From PFJX01 sp044227325 (lineage in GTDB: Bacteria > Pseudomonadota > Gammaproteobacteria > Burkholderiales > Thiobacillaceae): a DNA stretch of 64,000 bases. A program made the position numbers and the translations under genes. Positions 54,927-63,772 of this stretch are shown here, one piece after another. The stretch's first letter is position 1. Each line of letters opens with the position of its first letter. The notes under the pieces are model-generated. The model saw nothing but the letters and a program-made list of their open reading frames with translations, did no database searches and was not told where the DNA came from. The DNA lies in the NCBI GenBank assembly GCA_044227325.1, contig JBGAFI010000014.1, forward strand, positions 1-64,000. Reading direction: 5' to 3'.

Positions 54927-55202
54927 ATGCAGGAATTGGTCAGCCATACCGATCGTCTCGGACGGACCGTGCGGGTCGGCGACGAGGTGCGGGTCATGCA
55001 GGTCGACGTCGCGCCGGAGGTGGAGGACGACGAACGCGAGATGTTCGAGCACATGGTCGGCTCGACCTGCGAGATCGAGCGTTTCGACGCCGCCGGCCGC
55101 GCCTGGGTGACCATGTGGTGGACGACCTTCGACGGCAACGCCACCACCAGTGTCGGCCTCGCGCCGCACCAGATGGAGAAGGTGACGCCGGTCGCGGGTT
55201 GA
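54927..55202 (+). CDS. Small beta-rich hypothetical protein in the nafY group
   Basis: 91 residues. The pattern GRTVRVGDEVRVMQVDVAPE followed by an acidic helix (DDEREMFEHMVGS) and AWVTMWWTTFDG suggests an SH3-like small barrel. It is vaguely like other small nif-associated proteins but not assignable. AGGAG precedes the ATG, and it lies 27 bp after the previous gene. Confidence 0.6.
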   Translation: MQELVSHTDRLGRTVRVGDEVRVMQVDVAPEVEDDEREMFEHMVGSTCEIERFDAAGRAWVTMWWTTFDGNATTSVGLAPHQMEKVTPVAG

Positions 55203-55368
55203 GCTGGCCAGGCCGCTCGCGGCTGTACCGCGCGGCCGCCAGATATCCGCATCTCTCGATCCTTGCTTGGTGCCCAGGCGCGAAGCGACAGGCGCCATGT
55301 TCCCTATTTGAATTTTCTGAAGCGCCGCCGCGATGGCACCCTGTTCGCCGGCGGTGGCCAAAGGATTT

Positions 55369-57825
55369 CTAGGATCGATGCCCTCTGGGAAAAGGGACTG
55401 TTGTTGCGAGCGGCGCGGCGGACTGGGCCTGCACTTCGTGGTCGGCAAGGAAGGCGGCGAACTCCCCGGCCGGCATCGGCCGCCCCAGGTGGTAGCCCTG
55501 GGCCTCGTCGCACTGCTGGGCGAGCAGGAAGGCCAGGGTGGCGCCGTCCTCCACCCCCTCCGCGATGGTGCGGATATTCAGGCTGCGCGCCATCTGGACG
55601 ATGGCGTGGACGATGGCGGCATCCTCGGTGTTGTGGAGCAGGTCGCGCACGAAGGACTGGTCGATCTTCAGCTTGTCCACGTTGAATCGCTTCAGGTAGG
55701 CCAGGCTGGAATATCCGGTGCCGAAATCGTCGATCGAGAAGCGGATACCCAATCCGTTCAGTCTTTGCATGGTTCCGAGCACCTGCTCGGCGTCGTCGAT
55801 CAGGATGGATTCCGTCACTTCCAGTTCGAGCCGTTCCGGGGCCAGGTCCGCTTCCTTCAAGGCGTCCACTACGCATTTTTCCAGGTCGCCCCGCTTGAAC
55901 TGGGCCACGGAGAGATTCACCGCCACGCCCAGTTGCGGCCAGCCGGCCCGGTGCCAGGCGGCCAACTGGCGGCAGGCCTCGCGCAGAACCCAGGTGCCGA
56001 TGGGGATGATGAGGCCGCTGTCTTCCGCGACCGTGATGAACCGCCCCGGCATGACCAGGCCGGCGCTGGGGTGCTGCAGGCGTACCAGCGCTTCGGCGCC
56101 CACCACCGCGCCGCTGGCGAGGTCGATCTGCGGTTGGTAGTGCAGCACGAATTGGTTGTTCTCCAGTCCCTGGCGCAGCCAGTGGCGCACGTGCAGGCGC
56201 TCATTGGCATCCAGATTCATCTGTTCGGTATAGAAGCGGTAGGCATTGCGGCCGGACGACTTGGCGGTGTACATGGCCGTGTCGGCCTTGCGCAGCAGGG
56301 TCTCGAAGTCATGGCCGTCGTCGGGGTAGACGGCGATGCCCAGGGACAGCGTGGTGGAGAGCTCGTTGCCTTCGATATGGAAGGCTTCCTCCAGCTTCTC
56401 CTGGATCGACTCGGCGACCCGGATCACGCAGTCGGCCTCGCGCACGTCGGTGAGTATGATCAAAAATTCGTCGCCGCCCTGGCGGCTAAGGGTGTCGGTT
56501 CCGCGCAGGCAGGTCTGGAGCCGTTTGCCGACCTCCCGCAACAGGGCGTCGCCGATACTGTGGCCGAGGGAGTCGTTGATCGCCTTGAAGTTGTCCAGAT
56601 CCAGGAACAGCAGGGCCACCTTGTGTCCCTGCCGGTCCGCATAGGCCAGCGCCTGTTGCATGCGGTCCCCGGCCAGCCGCCGGTTGGGCAGGGCGGTCAG
56701 GGGATCGTGGTGGGCCAGGAATTCGATCTGGTCCTCGTTCTCTTCCCGCTCGAGCTCCCAGGCCAGTTGGCGCCTGCTCGCCCAGCGGTAGACCAGGTAA
56801 CCGCCGATGCCCAGGAAGCCCGCCAGCACCAGGGAGAAGTGGGCCTGTTGCCACCATTTGGCGCGGATGTTGGCGATCGGCGTGGAAACGAACACCGTGA
56901 GCGGATAGTGGGTCAGGCGATGGAAAGCGAACAGGTAGTCCGCCTTGGCGACGCTGTTGAATCCCTCGGTCACGCCTCGACGAGGAAATTCGTTCTCGCG
57001 CAGGTAGTCGACCAGCTTGCCGTCGCGCGGTTTGCCGTAGGCTTCACCGTAGTCCATGGCCTGGGGCGCGGGGTAGCGGCTCACCATGTAGCCGTCGTCG
57101 CGCAACAAGCCAAGAGCGGATTTGGGGGGCAGCGGCACGTCGCGCCAGAAATTCTGCTGCCGGGACAGGGGCACGATGGCGGAGATGATGTACTTCAGCC
57201 CGCCGGAGGCATTCGGCACGGCCATGCGCAGCGGCAGGCTCCATTCCCCTTCCGGCCGGGTCAAGATGGCCCGGCCGATGTCCAGTTCGGTGTCCAGGCC
57301 GGGGCGTTTCGCCAGATTGGTCGCGGCGAGCTGGAATGAAGGGATGTCGCCGACAAAGGGACGCTCGTCGTTCACGCCGCCGTCCTCGGTGGCCAGCACC
57401 TGGCCTTGCGGTGAGCTCACGTGCACGTGGAGCAGGTCCGGATTCGCGTCCTTCGCGCGCCGCAACAGCGCGCGCGTCGCCTCCCCGCCTGGGGGGGCGC
57501 CGGAGGCCGCCAGATCGGCGCTCAACTTGCGCAGGGTGCGGCTGTGGGACTCGAAATAGGCGTCCAGGGAATTGCCGGTGATTTCGACGATGGCGGAGAG
57601 GTACAGCAGTTCGTGATCCTTCTCGGCGCGCCAGGATTGCCAGGCGAGGGCGATGCCCACCGTCGCCAGGAGCGCCGCCATGAAGGCGAAGCCCAAACGC
57701 AGATTGCGCATCGCCTGGCGCGAGTGGACTCTCGCCGCCCGCATGGACGAGTCGGCGCGCCCGCGCTGAATCGAACGATTTCTGTTTACCATGGAAAATG
57801 CAAACGGGATGACGTTTTCTTCCAC
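55369..57825 (-). CDS. Membrane-bound GGDEF-EAL cyclic-di-GMP protein
   Basis: 818 residues from GTG (an ATG 11 codons later is an alternative). Two membrane helices (about 42-62 and 318-340) flank a periplasmic Cache-like sensor domain. The GGDEF domain has an intact active site in SRQGGDEFLIILTD (about 448). The EAL domain starts with GAEALVRLQHPSAG (about 576) and has DDFGTGYSSLAYLKRF. Both enzyme halves look complete, so it could make or break c-di-GMP in response to an external signal. Confidence 0.92.
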   Translation of the reverse strand: MEENVIPFAFSMVNRNRSIQRGRADSSMRAARVHSRQAMRNLRLGFAFMAALLATVGIALAWQSWRAEKDHELLYLSAIVEITGNSLDAYFESHSRTLRKLSADLAASGAPPGGEATRALLRRAKDANPDLLHVHVSSPQGQVLATEDGGVNDERPFVGDIPSFQLAATNLAKRPGLDTELDIGRAILTRPEGEWSLPLRMAVPNASGGLKYIISAIVPLSRQQNFWRDVPLPPKSALGLLRDDGYMVSRYPAPQAMDYGEAYGKPRDGKLVDYLRENEFPRRGVTEGFNSVAKADYLFAFHRLTHYPLTVFVSTPIANIRAKWWQQAHFSLVLAGFLGIGGYLVYRWASRRQLAWELEREENEDQIEFLAHHDPLTALPNRRLAGDRMQQALAYADRQGHKVALLFLDLDNFKAINDSLGHSIGDALLREVGKRLQTCLRGTDTLSRQGGDEFLIILTDVREADCVIRVAESIQEKLEEAFHIEGNELSTTLSLGIAVYPDDGHDFETLLRKADTAMYTAKSSGRNAYRFYTEQMNLDANERLHVRHWLRQGLENNQFVLHYQPQIDLASGAVVGAEALVRLQHPSAGLVMPGRFITVAEDSGLIIPIGTWVLREACRQLAAWHRAGWPQLGVAVNLSVAQFKRGDLEKCVVDALKEADLAPERLELEVTESILIDDAEQVLGTMQRLNGLGIRFSIDDFGTGYSSLAYLKRFNVDKLKIDQSFVRDLLHNTEDAAIVHAIVQMARSLNIRTIAEGVEDGATLAFLLAQQCDEAQGYHLGRPMPAGEFAAFLADHEVQAQSAAPLATTVPFPRGHRS

Positions 57826-58047
57826 CCGCTGACGCCATGTGGGCCTATCCCCGCTGGGGGCGCCGGCAGAGCGTGAGAAGGATGATGCGACATGGGAACG
57901 GCGTGGGGACCGGGAGGACGGCTACATAACGGACCCCGGGGGAATAACTTGAGCCGGCCAACCGGGGTATGTCATCGCGCCGATCCGCCAGCAGGCGGCG
58001 TCGCTCGTGTATCGTTATGGTCTCGGAAAACTAGTGGAAGCAAGCAG

Positions 58048-58356
58048 ATGAAAGGCCCGAAAACCTACGACGAATATGTGGATCTGGTGCATCAAGCCGT
58101 CTACGAAGTGGACGAGATGCGCGCCGGCATCGATTACGACCCGGAGAACGCGGAGCGCTGGTCCACCATGCTGGACCACCTGGACGGGGTGCTGCGCAAG
58201 CTGTACGACGACATGATCTCCGACAGGTACGAATTCCCCACCGGCAAGGATCTGCCCTATATGCAGTTCCTCAACCGCTGGGGCAAGGAGATTCCCTTCA
58301 AGCAGCTGCTGGTGGTGGTCAACAAGGCCCACAAGGACGGTTTGTCCCGTGAGTAA
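58048..58356 (+). CDS. Uncharacterised small acidic protein
   Basis: 102 residues, MKGPKTYDEYVDLVHQAVYE, all-helical and soluble. No family was recognised. AGTGGAAG precedes the ATG. Its end overlaps the GTG of the next gene by 8 bp, linking it to the pilSR group. Confidence 0.75.
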   Translation: MKGPKTYDEYVDLVHQAVYEVDEMRAGIDYDPENAERWSTMLDHLDGVLRKLYDDMISDRYEFPTGKDLPYMQFLNRWGKEIPFKQLLVVVNKAHKDGLSRE

Positions 58357-58570
58357 GCTCTTAACGATTCTGTTGTTGGTCGTGCTGGGTGTGTACCTGT
58401 TCCGGCGCATGGCTTCCCGCGGCGAGGCGCCGCCCAAACCGCCGCGCAGCAAGGGCGCGGAGGACATGGTGCGTTGCAAGGGCTGCGGCGTGAATCTGCC
58501 CCGCTCCGAAGCGATCCTCAGCCGGGGGAATTTCTATTGTTGCGATGAACATCGCCGCGCCGATTCCTGA
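58349..58570 (+). CDS. PP0621-family small membrane/zinc-ribbon protein
   Basis: 73 residues from GTG. One N-terminal membrane helix (about 3-18) is followed by a Cys-rich end VRCKGCGVNLPRSEAILSRG and YCCDEHR, a likely zinc ribbon. It is a common companion of pilS. It overlaps pilS by 26 bp. Confidence 0.8.
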   Translation: MSKLLTILLLVVLGVYLFRRMASRGEAPPKPPRSKGAEDMVRCKGCGVNLPRSEAILSRGNFYCCDEHRRADS

Positions 58571-60134
58571 TTTCTCTCCGGAATCTGTGCCGGACAGTTT
58601 CTGGCGCTCTCTTGTCCATCTCAATCATTTCCGCCTGTTCCTGGCGGTAGCCCTGGGCGCGGCGGGGCTGACGTCCGGCCAGCCCTTCACGCGGCTGGAT
58701 CATCCCATCCTGTTCAGCATGACCTGCGCCGGCTATCTGCTCGCGGCGCTGTTGTTCCGGGCCCCCGCGCTGGAGCGCAGGGAACGCTTCGACCGCCAGG
58801 TGGTGCGCCAGGTGATGGCGGACATCGCCTGCCTGGGCGTGCTGATGTATCTCTCCGGCGGCAATTCCAGCGGCATGGGGCTGTTGCTCATCGTCACGGT
58901 GGCCGCCGTCGGCATGCTCCAGAACACCCGCCTGGTTTTGTTCTGGGCGGCGATGGCGTCCCTGACGGTGCTCGGCGAGCAGACATTGCAGCTTGTCAGC
59001 TTCCAGTCGGGCATGGGGGGCTTCATCCGCGCCGGCCTGCTGTCCCTCGGTTTCTTCGGCGTGGCCCTGCTGTCCCATGCCCTGGCCAAGGGAACGCTGG
59101 CGGCGGCCGAGCTGGCCCGGGAAAAAACCCGCCAGGCGGAGAGCATGGCGCGCATCAACGAGCGGGTGATCCAGGAATTGCCCTACGCGGTCATGGCGGT
59201 CAGCGGCGAGGGCGAGATTCTGCAATACAACGCCCGCGCCGAATCCCTGCTCGGCACCCATTTCTTCACCCGCTGCAACCTGGGCCACTGCGCGCCCAAA
59301 CTCGCCGAGCAGTGGCGTTTGTGGCGGCTGGGGAAGGAGTTGCCCGGGCACCCGTTCATGATGGGACTGGACGGGCTCAGGCTGCGCGCCCGCTTCATCG
59401 AACTGGAGCCTTCGCGCAGCGAGGGCGCGGTGGTCGTGCTGGAGGATATGACCGAACTCGAGGCCCAGGCCCAGAAGATGAAACTCGCCTCCCTGGGCAT
59501 GCTGACCGCGAACCTGGCCCACGAGATCCGCAACCCGCTTTCGGCCATCCGCCACGCGGCGGGACTGCTCAAGGAAGACGCGCGGGAGGGGCTGGCGCCC
59601 AAGCTGACCCGCATCATCGAGGACAATGTGCGCCGTCTGAACGGCCTGGTGGAAGACGTGCTTTCCCTGAACCGGCGCGACCGGCTGGTGCGGGAAGCCG
59701 TCGACCTCGGCGTTTTCCTGCCCGCCTTCGTGCATCAGTTCATCCAGCGGGAATCGGTTCCCGTGGACACCGTGCAAGTCTTTGTCTCCCGCGATGCCCG
59801 CGTGTGCGTGGATCCGGGCCACCTGGAGCAGATACTTTGGAACCTGTTCCGCAACGCCTGGCGCTACTGCGCCAGGCATCCGGATAGCATACGTCTGCGG
59901 GTGACCGGCTCGGAGACGCGGACGGATATCGAGGTGCTCAATGACGGCCCTCCCATCGCGCCCGAGGTGCAAGCCCACTTGTTCGAGCCCTTCTATACGA
60001 CGGACAAGCAGGGCACCGGGCTGGGGTTGTATATCGCGCGTGAACTGGCGGAAGCGAACCAGGCCAGCTTGCGCTATGTGGATAATCCGGACGGCGCCAT
60101 GTTCCGCCTGAGTTGCCAGGCGCCTCCCTGTTGA
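58545..60134 (+). CDS. pilS: Sensor histidine kinase PilS
   Basis: 529 residues. About six N-terminal membrane helices (residues 25-190) precede a PAS-like region (about 195-300). The kinase core has H-box LTANLAHEIRNPLSAIRHAA (about 323-342), N-box NLFRNAWRYC and G-box KQGTGLGLYIARELAE. The H-box follows a PAS domain as in PilS of Pseudomonas. It would phosphorylate PilR to control type IV pilin transcription. Confidence 0.92.
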   Translation: MNIAAPIPDFSPESVPDSFWRSLVHLNHFRLFLAVALGAAGLTSGQPFTRLDHPILFSMTCAGYLLAALLFRAPALERRERFDRQVVRQVMADIACLGVLMYLSGGNSSGMGLLLIVTVAAVGMLQNTRLVLFWAAMASLTVLGEQTLQLVSFQSGMGGFIRAGLLSLGFFGVALLSHALAKGTLAAAELAREKTRQAESMARINERVIQELPYAVMAVSGEGEILQYNARAESLLGTHFFTRCNLGHCAPKLAEQWRLWRLGKELPGHPFMMGLDGLRLRARFIELEPSRSEGAVVVLEDMTELEAQAQKMKLASLGMLTANLAHEIRNPLSAIRHAAGLLKEDAREGLAPKLTRIIEDNVRRLNGLVEDVLSLNRRDRLVREAVDLGVFLPAFVHQFIQRESVPVDTVQVFVSRDARVCVDPGHLEQILWNLFRNAWRYCARHPDSIRLRVTGSETRTDIEVLNDGPPIAPEVQAHLFEPFYTTDKQGTGLGLYIARELAEANQASLRYVDNPDGAMFRLSCQAPPC

Positions 60135-60140
60135 TTGGAT

Positions 60141-61481
60141 ATGACGATGAAACGCCCCCGCGTCCTGTTGGTGGACGACGAACCCGATCTGCTCGACCTG
60201 CTTGAACTGGACATGGTGCGCATGGGCCTGGACAGCGCCCGCGCCGGCTCGGTGGGGGAAGCGCTGGCCCAGCTCGGAAAGCAGCATTTCGATCTTTGCC
60301 TGACGGATATGCGCTTGCCCGACGGCGAGGGCTTGAGCATCGTCCGCCACATCGTCGAGCATGTTCCGGAGCTTCCCGTCGCGGTCATCACCGCCTTCGG
60401 CTCCGCCGAGAGCGCGGTGGCCGCTCTGAAGGCGGGCGCCTTCGACTATGTGGAAAAGCCCGTCACGCCGGAAAAGGTGCGCAGCCTGGTGCGCACCGCC
60501 CTGAAGGTGCCGGAACCGGCGGGCGGCCTGCGCGGCGAGCGTCCGCTGGTCGGAAACTCGCCCGCCATGCGCCAGGTGCGCGCGCTCATCGACAAGGTGG
60601 CGCGCAGCCAGGCGCCAATCTTCGTCACGGGGGAAACCGGTACCGGCAAGGAAGTGGCCGCGCGCCTGATCCACAGCCTGGGCGTCCGCGCCGAGGCGCC
60701 CTTCGTCCCGGTCAACTGCGGCGCCATCCCGGAAAACCTGATGGAGAGCGAGTTCTTCGGCTACCGCAAGGGCGCCTTCACCGGCGCGGACAGCGATCGC
60801 GACGGCTTCTTCCAGGCGGCCCAGGGCGGTACCCTGTTCCTCGACGAGGTGGCGGATCTGCCCCTGGCCATGCAGGTCAAGCTGCTGCGCGTGATCCAGG
60901 AGAAGAAGGTCAGGCGCGTGGGCGGCGTCAACGAGGAGCCGGTGGACGTGCGCATCATCAGCGCGTCGCACCAGGATCTGCAAGCCGCTGTCGGCGCCGG
61001 CCGTTTCCGCCACGACCTGTTCTACCGCCTCAATGTCATCGAGATCCGCATGCCCTCGTTGCGGGAGCTGCGCGAGGATCTGGCGGAACTGGCGGACAGC
61101 ATCCTGGCCCGGCTCGCCCTGGCGAACCGTTGCCCGACACCGACCATGCGGGAGGATGCCCTCGCGGCTTTGCGCGGCTACGACTTCCCCGGCAATGTGC
61201 GCGAGCTGGAAAACATACTCGAGCGGGCCATGGCCCTGTCCGAGGGGCGCGGCATCAGCCGGGAGGATCTGAATCTGGTGCCCGCGCGCGACGGCGCCGC
61301 CGACGGCTCCGACGAGGGCCAGGGTGGCGGCGGTTTGCAGGAGTTTCTCGACGCGAGCGAGAGGAAGGCCATCCTGGAAGCCCTGGCCAAGACCGGCCAC
61401 AACAAGACCGCCGCCGCCCGCCTGTTGGGCGTGACCTTCCGCTCCTTGCGCTACCGCATGGAGCGGCTGGGCATCGATTGA
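60141..61481 (+). CDS. pilR: Sigma-54-dependent response regulator PilR
   Basis: 446 residues from ATG (a TTG two codons earlier is possible). The receiver domain has VLLVDDEPDLLDLLE and the phospho-Asp in LCLTDMRLPDGEG. The AAA+ domain carries FVTGETGTGKEVAARLIHSL, the sigma-54 loop GAFTGA and TLFLDEVADLPL. The C-terminal Fis-type helix-turn-helix is NKTAAARLLGVTFRSLRYRM. It activates pilA with RpoN. Confidence 0.94.
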   Translation: MTMKRPRVLLVDDEPDLLDLLELDMVRMGLDSARAGSVGEALAQLGKQHFDLCLTDMRLPDGEGLSIVRHIVEHVPELPVAVITAFGSAESAVAALKAGAFDYVEKPVTPEKVRSLVRTALKVPEPAGGLRGERPLVGNSPAMRQVRALIDKVARSQAPIFVTGETGTGKEVAARLIHSLGVRAEAPFVPVNCGAIPENLMESEFFGYRKGAFTGADSDRDGFFQAAQGGTLFLDEVADLPLAMQVKLLRVIQEKKVRRVGGVNEEPVDVRIISASHQDLQAAVGAGRFRHDLFYRLNVIEIRMPSLRELREDLAELADSILARLALANRCPTPTMREDALAALRGYDFPGNVRELENILERAMALSEGRGISREDLNLVPARDGAADGSDEGQGGGGLQEFLDASERKAILEALAKTGHNKTAAARLLGVTFRSLRYRMERLGID

Positions 61482-61538
61482 AGCTTTGCGCCGGCCGCCG
61501 CGCCCGGCGCGCGTCGGCCGCAAACCCGGCCATGGCGG

Positions 61539-62990
61539 TCAACGATGGCCGTGCTTTTCCCGCACCAACTGGTCGAGGAGCGACATGACCTCGTGGCTGG
61601 CTTCCTCCGCGCTGCGCAGCGCGGCGTAGATGGCTTCCTGCTTCGCGATGTCCCTTTCCCAGCCCTGGGCCAGGAAGGGCAGCATGGTGTGGATGCTGTC
61701 GTGGACCTTCGCGTGGGGGCGTTCCAACACCTTGTAGGACGGCAACGCGCCGAAAATCTCGCGGCCTTCGTTTTCGTACCATTTGCCGAGACGGCAGTCA
61801 TGATGGTTCACCTTGATGGCCTGGCTGTAGCTTTCATCGTCCGTGCTCAGGGTCATGTAGGCGCGCTGTTTGTAGATCACGTGATCCACCTTCACCAGGG
61901 AGGCGAAGCTCATGTCCTTGGCCAGATTCGCGTGGCCCTGGGTTTCCCGCGCCGACTTGGCGAAGTCGGCGAAGCGTCCCTCCATGTCGCCGATGACCTG
62001 GCGCGAGGTTCCCGCCAGCTCGCGCATGGCGTGGGAGTCGTCCAGCATGCGTCCCGCCGAGCCGTTCAGGGTTTCCATGATGTTGCCGATGGACTCGGAG
62101 GCGCTCTTGGTGTTCTCCGCCAGCTTGCGCACCTCGTCCGCCACCACGGCGAAGCCGCGCCCCGACTCGCCGGCCCGGGCCGCCTCGATGGCGGCATTGA
62201 GGGCAAGCAGGTTGGTCTGGTTGGCGATGGCGGTGATCAGATGCACCGCATCGGTGATTTCGTGGCTGCGGTTGTTCAATTCAACGATGGCGTCGGCCAT
62301 GTCGTCGATGCGGCCGCTGATGTCATTCAGCCGCGCCACCACCAGATTCACCGCGCTCCGGCTTTCCTCCGCATCGGAACTGGTGCGGGTGGCCAGATCC
62401 GCCACCAGCGTCATCGCATCGGTGACGTTCTTCAAATCCGCCTGGTTGGAAGCCAGGTTGTTCAGAAGATTGCTGGTGTTGAGCTGGTGCACCTTGCCCA
62501 GCAGGTGGTTGCGCATCTGGCTCTGCGACTGGTCCGCCATGGCATCGAGCAGGACGTTGTGGCTCTCCAGTCCCCGGTTGAAACCGCCGTGCAGGCCGGC
62601 GGGGAAGGCCTTCCGGAAGAACTTGCCGTCCAGGTGGTAGCGGAAGGTGGTGCTTTCCTCCCGGAAATAGGCTTCCAACTGGTCCAGCATGTCGTTTACA
62701 TGCCAACACAGGCGGCCGATCTCGTTGCTGTTGTCGATATCGAGGACGCGCTCGCTGAAACGGCCTTCGCTGATTTCCCTGGTGATCTCGTCCAGCTTGG
62801 CGATGGGGGCGAGCCATTTTTTCGTCTTGGCATGGCCCCAGGCGGAAATGGCGAGCGCGATGAGCAGGAAGGCCGGCAGTATCCAATCGAATCCGTGGAT
62901 CAGCCAGGACGCGGACATGGCCGCCAGCATCAGTCCGGCGAACCCCCAAAGGAAGCCTTGGAATCTAGATTGCAAGGACCAGTTCGTCAT
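61539..62990 (-). CDS. Methyl-accepting chemotaxis protein with C-terminal CZB domain
   Basis: 483 residues. Two N-terminal membrane helices (about 12-52) have almost no periplasmic loop. A HAMP region and the signalling hairpin follow (ALNAAIEAARAGESGRGFAV, about 265-284). A CZB zinc-binding domain lies at about 385-483, with NHHDCRLGKWYENEG. CZB domains sense zinc or oxidants. Its start overlaps the end of the PAS protein by 26 bp in another frame. Confidence 0.9.
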   Translation of the reverse strand: MTNWSLQSRFQGFLWGFAGLMLAAMSASWLIHGFDWILPAFLLIALAISAWGHAKTKKWLAPIAKLDEITREISEGRFSERVLDIDNSNEIGRLCWHVNDMLDQLEAYFREESTTFRYHLDGKFFRKAFPAGLHGGFNRGLESHNVLLDAMADQSQSQMRNHLLGKVHQLNTSNLLNNLASNQADLKNVTDAMTLVADLATRTSSDAEESRSAVNLVVARLNDISGRIDDMADAIVELNNRSHEITDAVHLITAIANQTNLLALNAAIEAARAGESGRGFAVVADEVRKLAENTKSASESIGNIMETLNGSAGRMLDDSHAMRELAGTSRQVIGDMEGRFADFAKSARETQGHANLAKDMSFASLVKVDHVIYKQRAYMTLSTDDESYSQAIKVNHHDCRLGKWYENEGREIFGALPSYKVLERPHAKVHDSIHTMLPFLAQGWERDIAKQEAIYAALRSAEEASHEVMSLLDQLVREKHGHR

Positions 62991-63483
62991 AGCTCATGCC
63001 CTTTTCGGCGAGAAGTTCGCTGAGGATTCGCGACGATGCGGCGATGGCGTCCCGGGCGCCCGCCCGTTGTTCCGCCTCGAGCATGGTCCGGTACAGGTCC
63101 GCGGCGGTCCTCACCCCGGAGGCCTTGGGTTTTCTGCGCACCGAGAAGAAGCCGATGACATGGCCGTCCTTGTCGAAACTGGGGGTGACGTTGGCGAACA
63201 CCCAATAGAAGCTGCCGTCCTTCGCCATGTTCTTCACATAGGCGTTGCATTCCCGTTTCGCCTCGATCGCGTCCCAGAGCAGCTTGAACACGGCGCGCGG
63301 CATGTCCGGGTGGCGGATGATGTTGTGCTGGGCGCCGGCCAACTCCCGTTCGGTCCAGCCGGAATATTCGATGAAGATGCGGTTGCCGTAGAGGATGCGA
63401 CCTTTGAGGTCGGTCTTGGAAACGATGAAATCGTCTTCCCGCATCACTTTTTCCACCGAAGTGGGGGTGATCTTATGTTTCAT
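62965..63483 (-). CDS. PAS-domain protein (Aer-type sensor module)
   Basis: 172 residues. The Aer-like PAS domain covers about residues 10-125: DDFIVSKTDLKGRILYGNRI, EYSGWTERELAGAQHNIIRH and KDGSFYWVFANVTPSFD. These are typical of FAD-binding redox PAS domains. A helical tail follows. It is likely to signal to the adjoining chemoreceptor, which lacks its own sensor. Confidence 0.88.
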   Translation of the reverse strand: MKHKITPTSVEKVMREDDFIVSKTDLKGRILYGNRIFIEYSGWTERELAGAQHNIIRHPDMPRAVFKLLWDAIEAKRECNAYVKNMAKDGSFYWVFANVTPSFDKDGHVIGFFSVRRKPKASGVRTAADLYRTMLEAEQRAGARDAIAASSRILSELLAEKGMSYDELVLAI

Positions 63484-63604
63484 GTCCGCCTGCTCCGGAT
63501 GGTGGGCATGTCCACCTGGTATATGACTAAAGTATTAACGGAGAAGAGGAAAAAATACTGAGGGCGAATTCAGGATAAACATTGGTATGTTTGTACTAAT
63601 TTGC

Positions 63605-63628
63605 CGCGCTGGCGCTTGGCGCCAGCGA
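63605..63628. other. Hairpin in the intergenic region before the cation exchanger gene
   Basis: CGCTGGCGC-TTG-GCGCCAGCG forms a 9-bp stem. No U-run follows. The rest of 63484-63772 shows no convincing gene. Confidence 0.35.
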
Positions 63629-63772
63629 CCTCCCGCGCCACTAAGAATGCGGAACGAGGCGGCTTGGAGCCGAAGATGGGGAGGCCGATGCCGGCGGCCT
63701 TGCCCGTTTCCCTGACGGTGGCCGCATCGTGGAAACCCCCATCCACAAAACGCCAGGCACCCCAGACGGGGC

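Noticed and set aside
58518..61523. Open frame of about 1000 codons opposite pilS and pilR
   Set aside because: It is a shadow of two well-supported genes; long antisense frames are common at this GC content.
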